Source of the DNA: an uncultured Prevotellaceae bacterium
GTDB taxonomy: Bacteria > Bacteroidota > Bacteroidia > Bacteroidales > Muribaculaceae
Assembly (NCBI GenBank): GCA_947167995.1
Contig: CAMVKS010000002.1
Span: 34,182 to 98,181 of the forward strand
Length of the DNA stretch: 64,000 nt
Direction: 5' to 3'
The notes below the pieces were generated by a model. The model was not told the DNA's origin. It was given only the letters and a program-made list of their open reading frames with translations, and made no database searches. Of this stretch, positions 8,826 to 17,037 are shown piece by piece (position 1 is the first letter of the stretch; every line of letters begins with the position of its first letter). A program made the position numbers and the translations under genes.

Positions 8826-10010
8826 CTACTCCACCCACAGCACGAGGCCCTTGAGGTACTCGCCTTCGGGGTGGTAGATGTTGATGGGGTGGTCGGCGGG
8901 CTGGGTGAGCTGGTGCAGGATGCGCACCTTGCGGCGGCTCTGGGCGGCAGCTGTGAACACTGCGACGCGGAACTGCTCTTTCGACACTGCCTGCGAGCAC
9001 GAGAAGGTGAACAGCACTCCCCCACTCTGTATCTTGCTCAGAGCCTTGGCGTTGAGGCGTCGATACCCCACGAGGGCGTTCTTGAGCGCGCTCTTGTGCT
9101 TGGCAAAAGCCGGTGGATCAAGGATGATAAGGTCGTAGGCATCGCGCTCCATGCGGTCGAGGTAGTCGAAGGCATCCTCGGCAAACGCCTTGTGGCGTGC
9201 ATCATCAGGATAGTTAAGCTCGACGTTGCGCTCGGTGAGCATCACTGCCTTGCCCGAGCTGTCGACCGAGTGCACAAGCTGTGCACCGCCACGCATGGCA
9301 TAGAACGAGAACCCGCCGGTGTAGCAGAACATGTTTAGCACGCGTCGGTCACGAGCGTAGCGCTCAAGCAGGGAGCGGTTCTCACGCTGGTCTACAAAGA
9401 AACCGGTCTTCTGTCCTCGCAACCAGTCCACATGGAACTGAAGGCCATTCTCAGTTGCCACATCGGTGTCGAAATCGCCTATCAGGTACTGGTTCTCAGG
9501 GTCGAGATGAGCCTTGTAGGGCAGCGTGGTCTCGCTCTTGTAATATACATTCTTTATAACTCCTGCAGGCAGCTCCACAAGAGCCTGTGCGATGACCTTG
9601 CGTGCGAAGTGCATGCCTGGCGAATGGGCCTGAATGACGGCAGTGGAGCCATAGACATCGACCACCAGCCCCGGCAGGAAATCACCCTCGCCGTGAACGA
9701 GGCGGAACGAGTTGTTGTCGTCTCTAATGAGATTCAATGCACGGCGCACGTTCCACGCCTGCTCAAGGCGGTCGCGGTAGAAAGCCTCGTCGATGGCGAC
9801 GTCGCCCCATGCAAGGATGCGCACCATGATACTGCCCACCTGGAAATGTCCGTTGCCAATGTGTGTGCCATCGTTAGAGTAAACCGATACCAAGTCGCCT
9901 TCTTCGATGGTGTCGTCGGCAGCAGCTATGGCACCCGAAAACACCCAGGGGTGAAATCGCTTTAACGACTCTTCCTTACCACGTCGCAGGGTTATCTTTT
10001 TGTAGTTCAT
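8826..10010 (-). CDS. rlmI: Class I SAM-dependent rRNA methyltransferase, RlmI/YccW type
   Basis: 394 aa. The start at 10010 (MNYKKITLRRGKE) is preferred because the extra 17 upstream codons are made of an intergenic heptamer repeat. An N-terminal PUA-like domain (about 1-75) precedes a Rossmann methyltransferase domain with the SAM motif FCYTGGFSF (about 228-236), motif IV DPPAFAK (about 295-301) and motif VI with Cys (FTFSCSQAV). This matches the family that makes m5C at position 1962 of 23S rRNA in E. coli (RlmI). The target base in this organism is inferred from the family. It is the last gene after dxr-rseP-rseP, 64 nt from the proximal RseP, and may share that transcript. Confidence 0.82.
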   Translation of the reverse strand: MNYKKITLRRGKEESLKRFHPWVFSGAIAAADDTIEEGDLVSVYSNDGTHIGNGHFQVGSIMVRILAWGDVAIDEAFYRDRLEQAWNVRRALNLIRDDNNSFRLVHGEGDFLPGLVVDVYGSTAVIQAHSPGMHFARKVIAQALVELPAGVIKNVYYKSETTLPYKAHLDPENQYLIGDFDTDVATENGLQFHVDWLRGQKTGFFVDQRENRSLLERYARDRRVLNMFCYTGGFSFYAMRGGAQLVHSVDSSGKAVMLTERNVELNYPDDARHKAFAEDAFDYLDRMERDAYDLIILDPPAFAKHKSALKNALVGYRRLNAKALSKIQSGGVLFTFSCSQAVSKEQFRVAVFTAAAQSRRKVRILHQLTQPADHPINIYHPEGEYLKGLVLWVE

Positions 10011-10011
10011 T

Positions 10012-10053
10012 GAGTTATGAGTTGTGAGTTGTGAGTTGTGAGTTGTGAGTTTT
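10012..10053. repeat. Heptamer tandem repeat (GAGTTGT)n
   Basis: Six 7-bp units, four of them exactly GAGTTGT, flanked by GAGTTAT and GAGTTTT. The array lies immediately upstream of the rlmI start codon, where a unit gain or loss would change the leader spacing. Confidence 0.9.
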
Positions 10054-10074
10054 CTAAACACAGTCAGTTCATCA

Positions 10075-11445
10075 TTACAGTAGTGGCTTGATAATCCATC
10101 GGTATATGTCGTTACCGTTGGCCCACAGCAGCAGCGCTATCAGGATTATCATTCCCGCCATCTGCGCCCGTTCCATGAACTTGTCGCTGGGCTTGCGACG
10201 GAAAATCATCTCATAGAGCAAGAACAGCACATGCCCGCCGTCGAGAGCAGGTATGGGAAGAATGTTCATGAACGCCAAAATCACCGACAACAGCGCGGTG
10301 AGATCCCAGAATTTCTCCCAATTCCAAACGTCGGGGAAGAGGTCGCCAATGGCGCCAAAACCGCCCAAGCTCTGCGCACCTCTTTTTGAGAACACATTCT
10401 TAAATCCACTAACATATTCGGCCATCTTAGCGCATCCAATTTTGATACCCCTTGGTATGGCTTCAAAGAATCCGTAAGGCTTATATTCAGTCTTATATAT
10501 ATCAAATGGCGAACGCATCACAATACCCATTGTTCCCACATCGCTCACTGTCACTTGGGTGCTATCGAGCTTGCCATCTCTGGAAAATGCAATCATCACT
10601 TGTTTTCCCTTGTGAAGTTGTAGTTGCTCTTGGAAAACAGGTTGGCATTTGGTTGGCACCCCATTGACGCTCAGCAAGAGGTCACCCTTCTTGAGTCCCG
10701 CTTTTTGGGCTCCATCACCCGGCATTGCTTTTTCTACAATAACCGGAGTGCTATAATTAATGAACGCCCCACCGCTGTTCTCAACCTTTTGTTTGAAATC
10801 GGCAGGTATCGTTATAGTGACAGTGTCGCTACCATTGCGCAGCAAAGTCACTTGCTTGGCATTGAGCATCACATCGGCTTCATCGGCCAACAAGCCAAAT
10901 CCAGTGAGTTCCTTTCCATCGGCAGTAAGCGGAATGTCTCCTTCGTTAAAGCCAATCTCCTGAGCAACCTCGCTGAAGTGCATTCCCTGCTCTACATTCT
11001 TGAAAGGCAAAATCTTCTCGCCCCAATATCCCACCATGCCAGCATAGATGATGATGGCGAGCAAGAAATTGTTGAGAACACCGCCAATCATGATGAGCAG
11101 TCGCTGCCATGAAGGCTTGGAGCGGAACTCCCAAGGCTGCTCGGGCTGCTTCATCTGCTCGGTGTCCATCGACTCGTCGATCATGCCCGAAATCTTGCAG
11201 TATCCACCCAGCGGCATCCATCCCACGCCATACTCGGTATCGCTGTTCTTGGGCTTGAACTTGAAGAGGCTGCCATCCCACTTGATGCCTAATTTGTGAA
11301 GACCTATATCAAAAAAGAGGTAAAATTTCTCTACTCTAACCTTAAAAAACCTCGCCCACATGAAATGTCCCAGCTCGTGAATGAACACCAGCAGAGCCAG
11401 CGAGGCGATAAGTTGTAAAGCTTTAATCCAAAATGTTGCGGTCAT
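10075..11445 (-). CDS. rseP: RseP-like site-2 membrane metalloprotease (M50), paralogue 1
   Basis: 456 aa. The first membrane segment carries the zinc site HELGH, a PDZ domain follows in the periplasmic loop (about 225-310), and the second metal-binding motif is ILPIPALDGGHV in the C-terminal membrane segments, followed by a last hydrophobic segment. All hallmarks of RseP/MmpA proteases are present, so it should be active in regulated intramembrane proteolysis, classically cleavage of anti-sigma factors. It lies 48 nt downstream of a closely similar paralogue in the dxr transcript. The N-terminal third (residues 1-150) is almost identical between the two; the PDZ regions diverge. Confidence 0.9.
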   Translation of the reverse strand: MTATFWIKALQLIASLALLVFIHELGHFMWARFFKVRVEKFYLFFDIGLHKLGIKWDGSLFKFKPKNSDTEYGVGWMPLGGYCKISGMIDESMDTEQMKQPEQPWEFRSKPSWQRLLIMIGGVLNNFLLAIIIYAGMVGYWGEKILPFKNVEQGMHFSEVAQEIGFNEGDIPLTADGKELTGFGLLADEADVMLNAKQVTLLRNGSDTVTITIPADFKQKVENSGGAFINYSTPVIVEKAMPGDGAQKAGLKKGDLLLSVNGVPTKCQPVFQEQLQLHKGKQVMIAFSRDGKLDSTQVTVSDVGTMGIVMRSPFDIYKTEYKPYGFFEAIPRGIKIGCAKMAEYVSGFKNVFSKRGAQSLGGFGAIGDLFPDVWNWEKFWDLTALLSVILAFMNILPIPALDGGHVLFLLYEMIFRRKPSDKFMERAQMAGMIILIALLLWANGNDIYRWIIKPLL

Positions 11446-11493
11446 ATAGTTTTGCTAATTATAATTTCACTTGATTGTTCAGTCATTTCAATG

Positions 11494-12840
11494 TTAATGC
11501 GAGCATCGCATTATGTCGTTACCGTTGGCCCAGATGAGCAGGACAAACAAAAGCATCATTCCCACAATCTGTGCCCTGATAAGGAATCTCTCGCTTGGCT
11601 TGCGACGGAAAATCATCTCATATAGCAGGAACATCACATGCCCGCCGTCGAGAGCAGGAATGGGCAGGATGTTGAGAAATGCCAGTGCCAACGACAAGAA
11701 TGCGGTCATATTCCAGAAAGATTCCCAATTCCAAGTGTCGGGGAAGACGCTGGCAATAGTCGCAAATCCGCCCACGCTCTGGGCACCTTCCTTAGTGAAG
11801 ATGTACTTCATTTGTTGCACATAGTTCACAAGCTTGGTCCACCCCAACTCAACTCCACGAGGTATTGACTCAAAAAATCCGTATTTCTTGGTCTCAATCT
11901 TAAAAATATCAACGGGAGAACGGAGGCCAATGCCTATCTTGCCGTCTTTGTTCACCTCGACAAGAGCGCTGTCGAGTTTATTGCCGCGCATGAATGCAAG
12001 CATCACACTCGTGCCTTTGTGGGCCTTCAGCTGCTGGGTAAAGGAGTTATAGTCGGGAGTCTCGACAGTATCAACCCCGCAAATTTTATCACCCTTGAGG
12101 AGCCCGGCTTTCCTGGCCCCCGATGAGGGCAGCAGCGAATCTACGATTACAGGCACACGATAAGAGATAAAGCTCTCACCATTCTTAGCGTCTTTCTCGG
12201 CCTGAAAGATGAATTTATCGGGAATAGCGATTTTCACAGTGTCCTTGCCGTCTCGAAGCACGGTCACCTGCTTGGCAGTGACAATGGCCTGGACCTCATC
12301 GACATTGAGGCTTATCAGCTCCTTGCCGTCGGCACTCAATGGTATGTCACCATCTTTAAAGCCTATGTTGCGCGCGCTGGTGCTGTAGGCCATGCCAAGG
12401 TCCACGTTCTTGTAGGGCAGGAATTGCTCTCCCCAATAATATACTATGCCAGCAAAAATGACGAAAGCAAGCAAGAAGTTGTTCAACACACCGCCAATCA
12501 TGATGAGCAGTCGCTGCCATGCAGGCTTGGTACGGAACTCCCAAGGCTGCTCGGGCTGCTTCATCTGCTCGGTGTCCATCGACTCATCAATCATGCCGGC
12601 AATCTTGCAGTAGCCACCAAGAGGCAGCCATCCCACGCCATACTGGGTTTCGCTTTTCTTGGGCTTGAACTTGAAGATGCTGCCATCCCAACGGCCTATT
12701 CCGAGGTCGAAAAACAGGAAAAACTTCTCCACCCTAACCTTGAAGAATCTTGCCCACATGAAATGCCCCAGCTCGTGAATGAACACCAGCAGAGCCAAAG
12801 CGACAAGCATCTGAACACAACCTAACAAACTCAAATTCAT
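11494..12840 (-). CDS. rseP: RseP-like site-2 membrane metalloprotease (M50), paralogue 2
   Basis: 448 aa, with HELGH near residue 23, a PDZ domain (about 215-300) and ILPIPALDGGHV. The start codon overlaps the dxr stop (ATGA), so the two genes are translationally coupled. Compared with the downstream paralogue it lacks a six-residue stretch after FDLGIG and ends earlier and differently (ANGNDIMRCSH against ANGNDIYRWIIKPLL), so the last segment is slightly short. Residues for zinc binding and catalysis are intact. Linkage of dxr with rseP is common in bacteria; two copies in a row is not the usual state. Confidence 0.9.
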   Translation of the reverse strand: MNLSLLGCVQMLVALALLVFIHELGHFMWARFFKVRVEKFFLFFDLGIGRWDGSIFKFKPKKSETQYGVGWLPLGGYCKIAGMIDESMDTEQMKQPEQPWEFRTKPAWQRLLIMIGGVLNNFLLAFVIFAGIVYYWGEQFLPYKNVDLGMAYSTSARNIGFKDGDIPLSADGKELISLNVDEVQAIVTAKQVTVLRDGKDTVKIAIPDKFIFQAEKDAKNGESFISYRVPVIVDSLLPSSGARKAGLLKGDKICGVDTVETPDYNSFTQQLKAHKGTSVMLAFMRGNKLDSALVEVNKDGKIGIGLRSPVDIFKIETKKYGFFESIPRGVELGWTKLVNYVQQMKYIFTKEGAQSVGGFATIASVFPDTWNWESFWNMTAFLSLALAFLNILPIPALDGGHVMFLLYEMIFRRKPSERFLIRAQIVGMMLLFVLLIWANGNDIMRCSH

Positions 12841-14006
12841 AACGACTGCAGTGTGTGTTTATCAATCAAACTCATGGCGTAACTGCGCGACTCGGCATTG
12901 GTTGCCACATAGTCGTCGTAGGTGGGCGATGCGATGAATGGTGCCCACGCCATTGTTTTCTCTATAGTGTTGTAGATGTCGTTAAAGCCAATCTTGTCGG
13001 CGAGGAAAGCCGCAACGGCAATCTCGTTGGCAGCGTTCATAACGCAGGGCACGTTACCACCGCGGCGCGCTGCATCGTAGGCAGTGGCAAGCAGCGGGAA
13101 CTTCTCGAAGTCGGGCTTCTCAAAGGTGAGCGAGGCATAGTCGGCAACGGTCATGCGACGCTCGTTGGTCGCCAGGCGTCCCGGCAGCCCCAATGCATAA
13201 CGGATGGGCAAGTGCATGTCGGGCAATCCCAGCTGCGCCTTCACCGAGCCGTCGACAAACTCCACCATGGAGTGCACTATCGACTGTGGATGCACCACAA
13301 TCTCAATATTGTCCTGCGAAATGCCGTAGAGCCACTTAGCCTCGATCATCTCGAAGCCCTTGTTCATCATTGTGGCACTGTCGATAGTGATTTTGGCACC
13401 CATCGCCCAGTTGGGATGGTGCAGGGCGTCGTCCTTTGTCACCAAGGCAAGCTGCTCGCGTGGGATGGTGCGGAATGGTCCCCCCGAAGCGGTGAGGATG
13501 AGCTTCGACACATTGTCGATGTCCTCTCCCACAAGGCACTGGTAGAATGCTCCATGCTCACTGTCGACAGGATAGAGCACCGAATCAGACTCCTTGAGCA
13601 GTTCATTGATGAGCTCGCCAGCAACCACAAGGGTCTCCTTATTGGCAAGGGCAATCTTCTTGCCCGCCTTGATGGCTGCGATAGTAGAAGAGAGTCCGCT
13701 ATAGCCCACCATGGCAGTTACCACAGTGTCGACTTCGGGAAGTGTCACCAGCTCCGAGACAATGCTGTCGCCCGTGTGAACCGCGATTCCAGAGCCATCG
13801 AGAGCCTGAGCCACTCTTGCATGTAGCTCCTCGCTGGCAATCACCACATTGCGTGGCTTGAATCGCATGGCCTGCTCAATGAGCAAGTCGGCACTACGGT
13901 TGGCCACCAGCAGGTCCACCTCAAACAGATGTGGGTATTCGGCGACAATATCGAGCGTCTGCCTCCCTATCGAGCCAGTGCTTCCCAAAACGGCTATTTT
14001 TCTCAT
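12837..14006 (-). CDS. dxr: 1-deoxy-D-xylulose 5-phosphate reductoisomerase
   Basis: 389 aa from the ATG at 14006; the frame can be extended to a GTG at 14015, but the ATG directly precedes the conserved RKIAVLGSTGSIGRQTLDIV NADPH-binding motif. Other family signatures are ANKETLVVAGELI, the metal/substrate site PVDSEHGAFYQCL, TASGGPFR, and the MNAANEIAVAAFL segment. It catalyses the committed step of the MEP isoprenoid pathway, DXP to MEP with NADPH and a divalent metal. Length is normal. The stop overlaps the start of the RseP paralogue. Another MEP gene, ispF, is at 52256. Confidence 0.96.
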   Translation of the reverse strand: MRKIAVLGSTGSIGRQTLDIVAEYPHLFEVDLLVANRSADLLIEQAMRFKPRNVVIASEELHARVAQALDGSGIAVHTGDSIVSELVTLPEVDTVVTAMVGYSGLSSTIAAIKAGKKIALANKETLVVAGELINELLKESDSVLYPVDSEHGAFYQCLVGEDIDNVSKLILTASGGPFRTIPREQLALVTKDDALHHPNWAMGAKITIDSATMMNKGFEMIEAKWLYGISQDNIEIVVHPQSIVHSMVEFVDGSVKAQLGLPDMHLPIRYALGLPGRLATNERRMTVADYASLTFEKPDFEKFPLLATAYDAARRGGNVPCVMNAANEIAVAAFLADKIGFNDIYNTIEKTMAWAPFIASPTYDDYVATNAESRSYAMSLIDKHTLQSL

Positions 14007-14037
14007 TTTTTCCACAAAAATTGCTTTAAAAAACTTA

Positions 14038-14045
14038 CAAAGTTA
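14038..14045 (-). promoter_or_regulatory. -7 promoter box for the dxr-rseP-rseP operon
   Basis: TAACTTTG on the minus strand, about 32 nt upstream of the dxr ATG. No clear -33 TTTG is visible at the expected distance, so only the -7 box is supported. Confidence 0.5.
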
Positions 14046-14125
14046 AGCATTTTCACTCTCACTGCGAAACGTATAGTCATTTTTAACGATTTCAAACAAT
14101 TTTTGTAGGCTAAAGCTATAAAGAA

Positions 14126-14165
14126 AGTCCGACAAAGCCTTGACAACGTTGGACCAAGTCGGACT
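14126..14165 (-). terminator. Inverted repeat, possible weak terminator after the dockerin/FGE gene
   Basis: AGTCCGAC (14126-14133) pairs with GTCGGACT (14158-14165). On the minus strand it is followed only by TTTCTTTATAG rather than a clean T-tract, so termination is possible but not certain. Confidence 0.4.
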
Positions 14166-14197
14166 AAACCCTTATAATGTGTTACAAATAATGTTTC

Positions 14198-15136
14198 TTA
14201 GAGAGCGAGACGCAAACCTATGTCGTCATCTCCAAAGAGAGTTGGTGATTTGAAACGCTTAGAGATACGGCATTTAATGGCTTTGCTGTACCAGCTTCCA
14301 CCACGCAAAACTTTCTCACCACCTGTTTCTGGGCCTGTTGGGTTGACCTGTGCCTCGGCACTGTAATCAGCATACCAGTCGCTACACCACTCCCACACAT
14401 TACCGCTCATGTCGTAGATGCCAAGCTCGTTGGGAGCCTTTGTTGCAACAACATGAGTTTCTTCTGAGTTGCTCTTATACCAAGCCACATCGTCAATATT
14501 GTTGCTGCCAGCATAGAGGTAGCCTTGGCTATTGTTGCCGCCACGGGCAGCGAACTCCCATTCAGCCTCGGTTGGGAAGCGGAAATTCAAGCCAGTCATT
14601 TCGTTAAGCTTAGCTATGAAATTCTGACACATCTCATAATTGACATACTCAACAGGGTACATGTTACCTCCATGGCCACTGTAGTTCCACCCCATAACAG
14701 CTTCCCACAGCTCTTGAGTAACCTCGGTTTGACCAATTGAGAACGAGCTGACAGTAACTTGATGTACTGGTCCCTCATTATAATAATCTTCATTACTTTG
14801 GTAATCAGGATTACCCATCATGAATGTTCCTCCCTCAACATTTACCATCACGAAAGTCACACCGTTGACAGTGTACTCAGTAGTTTCAACAGGAAATCCA
14901 TTGAGCATCACATCATAAATTGCTGTAATGTCGGCAGCGGTAATGTTTCCGTCGCCATTCACATCGTAAGCGGTTTCAGGATAAGTAGTGTCGTTGTTGA
15001 GCATTTTGTTATAAACAGCAGTGATATCGGCAGCAGTGATCTGACCATCTCCTGTCACGTCCCAGCCCTTTGCCGACATGGGCATAGCAAGCATTAAAAA
15101 TGCCGCAGTAGCAAGTAAAAATTTCTTTGTGTTCAT
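14198..15136 (-). CDS. Secreted FGE-sulfatase-fold protein with N-terminal dockerin-like EF-hand pair
   Basis: 312 aa. A signal peptide (MNTKKFLLATAAFLMLAMPM then SAKG) is followed by two dockerin-type calcium loops, DVTGDGQITAADITAVYNKM and DVNGDGNITAADITAIYDVM (about 25-80), and then a full SUMF1/FGE-like domain (about 90-312) with GGTFMMGN, the RFPTEAEWEFAARGG block, MSGNVWEWCSDWY, RGGSWY and the ending IGLRLAL. Such domains have a C-type-lectin-like fold; catalytic formylglycine generation is not implied. The dockerin pair suggests calcium-dependent folding or docking to a partner. It has its own promoter. Two further FGE-fold proteins lie near 59 kb, with a different N-terminus. Confidence 0.85.
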   Translation of the reverse strand: MNTKKFLLATAAFLMLAMPMSAKGWDVTGDGQITAADITAVYNKMLNNDTTYPETAYDVNGDGNITAADITAIYDVMLNGFPVETTEYTVNGVTFVMVNVEGGTFMMGNPDYQSNEDYYNEGPVHQVTVSSFSIGQTEVTQELWEAVMGWNYSGHGGNMYPVEYVNYEMCQNFIAKLNEMTGLNFRFPTEAEWEFAARGGNNSQGYLYAGSNNIDDVAWYKSNSEETHVVATKAPNELGIYDMSGNVWEWCSDWYADYSAEAQVNPTGPETGGEKVLRGGSWYSKAIKCRISKRFKSPTLFGDDDIGLRLAL

Positions 15137-15188
15137 AGTGTTGATATAATTAATTTGATTTCTTTCAGGTAATGACTTTTTGAAATCA

Positions 15189-15219
15189 CAAAGGTATTAT
15201 AAATCGTGTAAACCACAAA
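15189..15219 (-). promoter_or_regulatory. Bacteroidetes-type promoter for the dockerin/FGE gene
   Basis: TTTG (15219-15216), 19 bp, TACCTTTG (15196-15189) on the minus strand. The expected leader is about 45 nt. This is one of the best consensus matches in the window. Confidence 0.75.
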
Positions 15220-15228
15220 ATATTTACA

Positions 15229-16143
15229 TTATTTCTTGCTCAGACATGCCGCGGTGCGGGCTGCAAGGCGGGCATTGTTAAGCACGAGTTGAATGTTGGC
15301 ATCCAGGCTGTTACCGCCGGTGATATCTTTGATTTCGGCGAGCAGGAATGGGGTTGTAGCCTTGCCTTTGATGCCCAATTCCACACTCTTGGCCACAGCA
15401 CGGTCGATAGCGGCATTGATATAGTCGGGATCGAGCGAATACTCCTCGGGAATGGGGTTGGTGACGAGCATACCGCCCGCGAGGCCCATATCAAGTTTGG
15501 CGCGGAAAGCAGCTGCAAGTTCCTCGGGGGTATCGATGCGATAGTCCACTTTGAAACCGCTGCTACGGGTGTAGAAGGCAGGCAACTCCTCGGTACCATA
15601 ACCAATCACTGGCACGCCTTTTGTTTCCAAGTACTCAAGGGTGAGTCCCAGGTCAAGAATCGACTTCGCACCAGCGCAAATCACCATGACTGGTGTTTGA
15701 GCAAGTTCCTCAAGGTCGGCACTGATATCCATAGTGGTCTCGGCACCTCGATGCACACCTCCAATGCCGCCAGTGGCAAACACCTTGATTCCTGCCATAG
15801 CAGCGATTATCATTGTGGTAGTCACCGTGGTAGCACCATCCTCGCCACGTGCAATGAGCACTGGCAAGTCGCGACGCGACGCCTTGGTCACCGCCTGCCC
15901 TTTCTTGCCCAGATATTCGATTTCCTCGGGAGTGCAGCCAGCTTTGAGCTTACCTCCAATGATGGCGATTGTTGCCGGCACGGCTCCGTTGTCACGGATG
16001 GTCTGCTCCACCTTGAGGGCGGTTTCCACGTTCTGCGGATAGGGCATTCCGTGAGAAATTATTGTCGACTCGAGCGCTACTACTGGCTTTCCTGCCTCAA
16101 GCGCCTCTTTTACTTCTTGAGAAATAGAGAGATATTTGTTCAT
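15229..16143 (-). CDS. psuG: Pseudouridine-5'-phosphate glycosidase
   Basis: 304 aa, the usual length. Conserved PsuG blocks are visible: VALESTIISHGMPYPQNVE near the N-terminus, ATIAIIGGKLKAGCT, TVTTTMIIAAMAGIKVFATG with the following GGIGGVHRG, and TNPIPEEYS. The enzyme reversibly splits pseudouridine 5'-phosphate into uracil and ribose 5-phosphate using Mn2+ and an active-site Lys. The start codon overlaps the psuK stop (ATGA), and the gene order kinase then glycosidase matches the known two-step pathway for pseudouridine breakdown. Confidence 0.95.
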   Translation of the reverse strand: MNKYLSISQEVKEALEAGKPVVALESTIISHGMPYPQNVETALKVEQTIRDNGAVPATIAIIGGKLKAGCTPEEIEYLGKKGQAVTKASRRDLPVLIARGEDGATTVTTTMIIAAMAGIKVFATGGIGGVHRGAETTMDISADLEELAQTPVMVICAGAKSILDLGLTLEYLETKGVPVIGYGTEELPAFYTRSSGFKVDYRIDTPEELAAAFRAKLDMGLAGGMLVTNPIPEEYSLDPDYINAAIDRAVAKSVELGIKGKATTPFLLAEIKDITGGNSLDANIQLVLNNARLAARTAACLSKK

Positions 16144-17036
16144 ATTTTACCAAGTGATAGATGTTTTATTTCAGAATTTACTGCAGTGAGCGACTGTAAG
16201 GCAATTGACGCAGCTTTAATGCCTATTGCACAAGATTCTTCCATTGGAGCTCCCCTCAGCTCGGCGTGGACCACTGCCGCCATAAAAGCGTCGCCGGCAC
16301 CTGTGGCATTGACCACCGTGACTGTCTCCGATGGCAGGGAGACGCTATGCCCTCCATCACTGCAATAGACACCTCGCGGCCCCATTGTGATGTAGATGCG
16401 AGTCACACCCTGCTCCACAAACCACCGAGCCACCGCCTCGACATTGCCCCTAATGCCACTGAGGGCAACCGCCTCGGCCTGATTTACCTTGACAATCAAC
16501 GCACTACGGCGTTCCTTGCCAAGCAGCGAGCGAATCTTCATCGCCTTGGCTGCCGATGTCGCATCAACATATAAAGGTGCGGTGCAATGCTCCACAAGAT
16601 ATTTGAGAAGGTCTTCTGTAAGATTGCAATCGGCAACCACTGCCTGGCTGGCATTAATACTATTGATGTGGGCAGCCACCATCTCGGGAGTGAGATGCTG
16701 CATGAGCTCCATGTCGGCGGCACCAGCCTGCATCTCTCCGTTGTGGTCGTTCACGCAGATGAAATAGTTGCTCCTTGCACCTGCCACCTCAAGGATGGGG
16801 TCGACTGTCATTCCCACACAACGACAGTCGTCACGCAACGACAATGCAATACTGTCATCACCAAAGACAGTGAACAGCCTCACATCGTCGCCCAACAGGC
16901 ACAGGTTGTGGGCTATGTTCCGCCCCACTCCGCCAAATGCTATCTCCACGCGGCTGGGATTGGAATCACACGGCACATACCGCCCTATTGGACTCGCTGT
17001 GATATCTACATTTGCTGCACCTATTACAGTTATCAT
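16140..17036 (-). CDS. psuK: PfkB-family sugar kinase, probable pseudouridine kinase
   Basis: 298 aa of the ribokinase/PfkB fold. The N-terminus ITVIGAANVDI and GGVGRNIAHN match family signature 1, and VVNATGAGDAFMAAVVH is signature 2 with the catalytic Asp in the GAGD motif. Overlap with psuG makes pseudouridine the likely substrate: phosphorylation to pseudouridine 5'-phosphate, which PsuG then cleaves. The start lies one nucleotide after the stop of the upstream FAD-dependent dehydrogenase gene, so the three form one operon. Substrate is inferred from context; the kinase fold is certain. Confidence 0.9.
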   Translation of the reverse strand: MITVIGAANVDITASPIGRYVPCDSNPSRVEIAFGGVGRNIAHNLCLLGDDVRLFTVFGDDSIALSLRDDCRCVGMTVDPILEVAGARSNYFICVNDHNGEMQAGAADMELMQHLTPEMVAAHINSINASQAVVADCNLTEDLLKYLVEHCTAPLYVDATSAAKAMKIRSLLGKERRSALIVKVNQAEAVALSGIRGNVEAVARWFVEQGVTRIYITMGPRGVYCSDGGHSVSLPSETVTVVNATGAGDAFMAAVVHAELRGAPMEESCAIGIKAASIALQSLTAVNSEIKHLSLGKI

Positions 17037-17037
17037 T

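Noticed and set aside
12855..13826. 323-codon plus-strand frame opposite dxr
   Set aside because: Antisense shadow of a fully conserved dxr gene.
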